Assembly: GCA_902767395.1 (NCBI GenBank)
Contig: CACXHI010000211.1
Coordinates: 1-8,521, forward strand
From: Oscillospiraceae bacterium
GTDB taxonomy: Bacteria; Bacillota; Clostridia; Oscillospirales; Oscillospiraceae
DNA: 8,521 nt
Direction: 5' to 3'
The position numbers were made by a program, and so were the translations under genes. This document shows, in pieces, positions 6,536 to 8,521 of the stretch. Position 1 is the first letter of the stretch, and every line of letters begins with the position of its first letter. Below the pieces are notes generated by a model. The model made no database searches. It saw only the letters and a list, made by a program, of their open reading frames with translations, and was not told where the DNA came from.

Positions 6536-8026
6536 ATGGGCTGCTATCTTCTCTCTCTCGATCAAGGCACCACGAGCAGCCGGGCGATTCTGTTTGACCG
6601 TGAGCAGAACGTCGTTGCCATGGCGCAGAAGGAATTTAACCAGTACTATCCCCGCGCGGGCTGGGTTGAGCACAATCCGATGGAAATCTATTCCAGCCAG
6701 TACGCCGTGATGATGGAGGCAATTGCGCAATCCGGCATTGCCGTGGAGGAAATCGCCGCCATCGGCATTACCAACCAGCGTGAAACCACCGTGGTGTGGG
6801 ACAAAACCACCGGACGGCCCATCTACAACGCGATTGTCTGGCAGTGCCGCCGCACCGCGCCGATCTGCGACGAGCTGGAGCGCCGGGGGCTGAAGGACTA
6901 CATCCGTAAGACGACCGGGCTGGTGCTCGACGCCTATTTCTCCGCCACCAAGATCAAGTGGATTCTCGACAACGTGGACGGCGCGCGGGAGAAGGCCGCG
7001 CGGGGCGAGCTGCTGTTCGGCACCGTGGATACGTGGCTGCTGTGGAAGCTCACCGGCGGCCGCGTCCACGCCACGGACAATACCAACGCCTCGCGCACCA
7101 TGCTCTATGATATCCACCGCCTCTGCTGGGACGAGCGGCTGCTGGCGGAGCTGGACATTCCCCGTTCCATGCTGCCCGAGGTCCGCGATTCCAGCGGCAT
7201 CTTCGGCTCCTGCAATTTACAGGGCGTGGACGTGCCCATCGCGGGCATGGCGGGCGACCAGCAGGCGGCCCTGTTCGGGCAGGGCTGCTTTTCCAAGGGC
7301 GAGGCCAAGAACACCTTCGGCACCGGCTGTTTTCTCCTGATGAACACCGGGGATACGGCGGTGGAGAGTCGGCACGGTCTTGTGACCACCGTGGCCGTCG
7401 GCCTTGGCGGCAAGGTGCAGTACGCGCTCGAGGGCTCCGTGTTTGTCGGCGGGGCCGTCATCCAGTGGCTCCGCGACCAGATGCACCTGATCCGCGAGGC
7501 CAGAGACGCCGAGTATTTTGCCCAGAAGGTGGACTCCACCGAGGGCGTCTACTTTGTTCCGGCCTTCACGGGCCTCGGTGCGCCGCACTGGGATATGTAC
7601 GCGCGGGGCACGATTGTCGGCATCACCCGGGGCACCCGGCCGGAGCATATCATCCGCGCCGCGCAGGAGTCCATTGCCTTCCAGACGGCGGATCTGGTGC
7701 AGGCGATGGAGAAGGACGTCGGCGCAAGGCTGAACGAGCTGAAGGTGGACGGCGGCGCAAGCCGCGACGGCTTCCTGATGCAGTTTCAGGCCGACGTTCT
7801 GGGCAGACAGGTGCGCCGCCCGCTGATTCGGGAGACCACCGCCCTCGGCGCGGCCTATCTGGCCGGTCTCGCCGTCGGCGTCTGGCGCGACCGCGCCGAG
7901 CTTGCAAAGCTCTGGCATTGCGACGCCGCCTTTGCTCCGCAAAAGGACGACGCATGGCGGGCCGAACAGTTCTGCGGCTGGAACAAGGCCGTGGGAAGGA
8001 GCCTCCGCTGGGCGGAGGAAGAATAG
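6536..8026 (+). CDS. glpK: Glycerol kinase
   Basis: ATP-dependent phosphorylation of glycerol to sn-glycerol 3-phosphate in the cytoplasm; a FGGY-family enzyme of 496 residues, close to the usual ~500. Visible motifs: phosphate-binding DQGTTSSR (9-16), the substrate-binding QRETT (81-85, with the Arg and Glu that contact glycerol), FGGY signature 1 YFSATKIKWILDN (134-146), catalytic-base region GMAGDQQAA (237-245, Asp241), FGTGCF (261-266) and FGGY signature 2 around GGASRDGFLMQFQADVLG (406-423). The ATG at 6536 has AGGAGG 5 nt upstream; the frame is open further back to 6473 but that part overlaps the previous gene's end and the hairpin. Many Firmicutes GlpK proteins carry a His that HPr phosphorylates, in a YHF.G..VPIAG context; here the matching stretch reads CNLQGVDVPIAG, with Asn227 in its place. 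No glpF or glpD is present in the window. Confidence 0.96.
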   Translation: MGCYLLSLDQGTTSSRAILFDREQNVVAMAQKEFNQYYPRAGWVEHNPMEIYSSQYAVMMEAIAQSGIAVEEIAAIGITNQRETTVVWDKTTGRPIYNAIVWQCRRTAPICDELERRGLKDYIRKTTGLVLDAYFSATKIKWILDNVDGAREKAARGELLFGTVDTWLLWKLTGGRVHATDNTNASRTMLYDIHRLCWDERLLAELDIPRSMLPEVRDSSGIFGSCNLQGVDVPIAGMAGDQQAALFGQGCFSKGEAKNTFGTGCFLLMNTGDTAVESRHGLVTTVAVGLGGKVQYALEGSVFVGGAVIQWLRDQMHLIREARDAEYFAQKVDSTEGVYFVPAFTGLGAPHWDMYARGTIVGITRGTRPEHIIRAAQESIAFQTADLVQAMEKDVGARLNELKVDGGASRDGFLMQFQADVLGRQVRRPLIRETTALGAAYLAGLAVGVWRDRAELAKLWHCDAAFAPQKDDAWRAEQFCGWNKAVGRSLRWAEEE

Positions 8027-8068
8027 AAACAGCTTTGCTGCACACACCAAAAGAAAAGAGGATTCTGT

Positions 8069-8521
8069 ATGCGATACGATTTTACCACCATGCCCGACCG
8101 CAGAGGTCGTGACGCCATTGCGCTGGATATGATCGGTCAGCCGGGCGGCTTTGCCCCGGCGGCGCCGAAGGAGGGCTTTTCCGCGATTCCCATGTGGGTG
8201 GCGGACATGAATTTTCTGGCCTGTCCCGCCATTCAGGAGGCGGTCATCCGCCGCACGGAGCATCCGGCCTTCGGCTATTTTATGCCCTCTGCGGAGTACT
8301 TCGACAGCATTCTCCGCTGGCAGCGCACGCGCAACGGCGTGGAGGGGCTGGAGGCCAAACACGTCGGCTATGAGAACGGCGTGCTCGGCGGCGTCGTTTC
8401 GACGCTGAACGTGCTCTGCTCCCGGGGCGACCCGGTGCTGGTGCAGAGCCCGACCTACGTCGGCTTTACCCACGCGCTGGAGGGCAACGGCTACGAGATC
8501 GTCCACAATCCCATGTACCGG
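8069..8521 (+). CDS. MalY/PatB-type PLP-dependent aminotransferase / cystathionine beta-lyase (5' part only)
   Basis: The first 151 codons of a gene cut by the right edge. The protein begins MRYDFTTMPDRRGRDAIALD and contains IPMWVADMNFLACPAI (41-56), EHPAFGYF (64-71) and VGYENGVLGGVVSTLN (101-116). These match the N-terminal third of the MalY/PatB branch of fold-type I PLP enzymes, in which the members characterised cleave C-S bonds of cystathionine or cysteine and MalY also acts in regulation. The PLP-binding lysine would lie beyond the edge, so activity cannot be judged. AGAGGA (8057-8062) sits 6 nt before the ATG. The gap to the glpK stop is only 42 nt and holds only a 4-bp hairpin (8030-8040), so cotranscription with glpK is likely. 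Exact substrate and symbol (patB or malY) cannot be decided. Confidence 0.88.
   Translation, partial: MRYDFTTMPDRRGRDAIALDMIGQPGGFAPAAPKEGFSAIPMWVADMNFLACPAIQEAVIRRTEHPAFGYFMPSAEYFDSILRWQRTRNGVEGLEAKHVGYENGVLGGVVSTLNVLCSRGDPVLVQSPTYVGFTHALEGNGYEIVHNPMYR

Noticed and set aside
8030..8040. Hairpin cagc-ttt-gctg after glpK as a terminator
   Set aside because: The stem has only four base pairs and no T-run follows, so readthrough into the next gene is expected.
7217..8506. A 429-codon minus-strand frame covering glpK and the start of the PLP-enzyme gene
   Set aside because: It runs opposite two genes with strong family motifs and has His/Arg/Ala-rich noise typical of a shadow frame.

Overview
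The window looks like chromosomal DNA of a GC-rich Gram-positive anaerobe of the class Clostridia, most likely an Oscillospiraceae/Ruminococcaceae-type gut bacterium. This rests on GC-rich codons, strong AGGAGG-type ribosome binding sites, sigma-A-like promoters, and a eukaryote-like Ser/Thr kinase and zinc-ribbon/Ig-like membrane protein of kinds common in that class. Placement below class is inference. There are no RNA genes, CRISPR arrays, transposases or phage genes.

Layout, left to right. Positions 12-60 hold a strong hairpin terminator that ends a leftward operon. That operon (92-1893, minus strand) encodes a DrrA-like ABC ATPase followed, with a 4-base ATGA overlap, by its six-helix ABC-2 permease; together they should form a small exporter. 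It has its own promoter (2076-2104) and a leader of about 175 nt with a long stem-loop. Between this operon and the next gene lies a 27-nt near-perfect palindrome (2183-2209). A large leftward gene (2275-5013) encodes a membrane-anchored kinase-like receptor of 912 residues: a cytoplasmic kinase fold, a charged linker, one membrane helix, about four fibronectin-III-like repeats and a C-terminal beta domain. Its catalytic loop reads HGNLKPGN instead of HRDLKPxN, so the catalytic Asp is missing.

Divergent from it, across a 174-nt AT-rich promoter region, is a rightward gene (5188-6480) for a protein of matching architecture: cytoplasmic zinc ribbon, very charged coiled coil, one membrane helix and two bacterial Ig-like (BIG2) domains outside. 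After a GC-rich hairpin comes glpK (6536-8026, glycerol kinase), then, 42 nt later, the start of a MalY/PatB-type PLP-dependent C-S lyase/aminotransferase that runs off the right edge.

The best candidate for something not yet described is the divergent pair: a receptor-like pseudokinase and a zinc-ribbon/BIG2 membrane protein, both single-pass with cytoplasmic N-termini and extracytoplasmic Ig-like folds. They may form an envelope-sensing complex. The ABC exporter, GlpK and MalY look like ordinary accessory metabolism and transport, with some regulatory oddities noted below.
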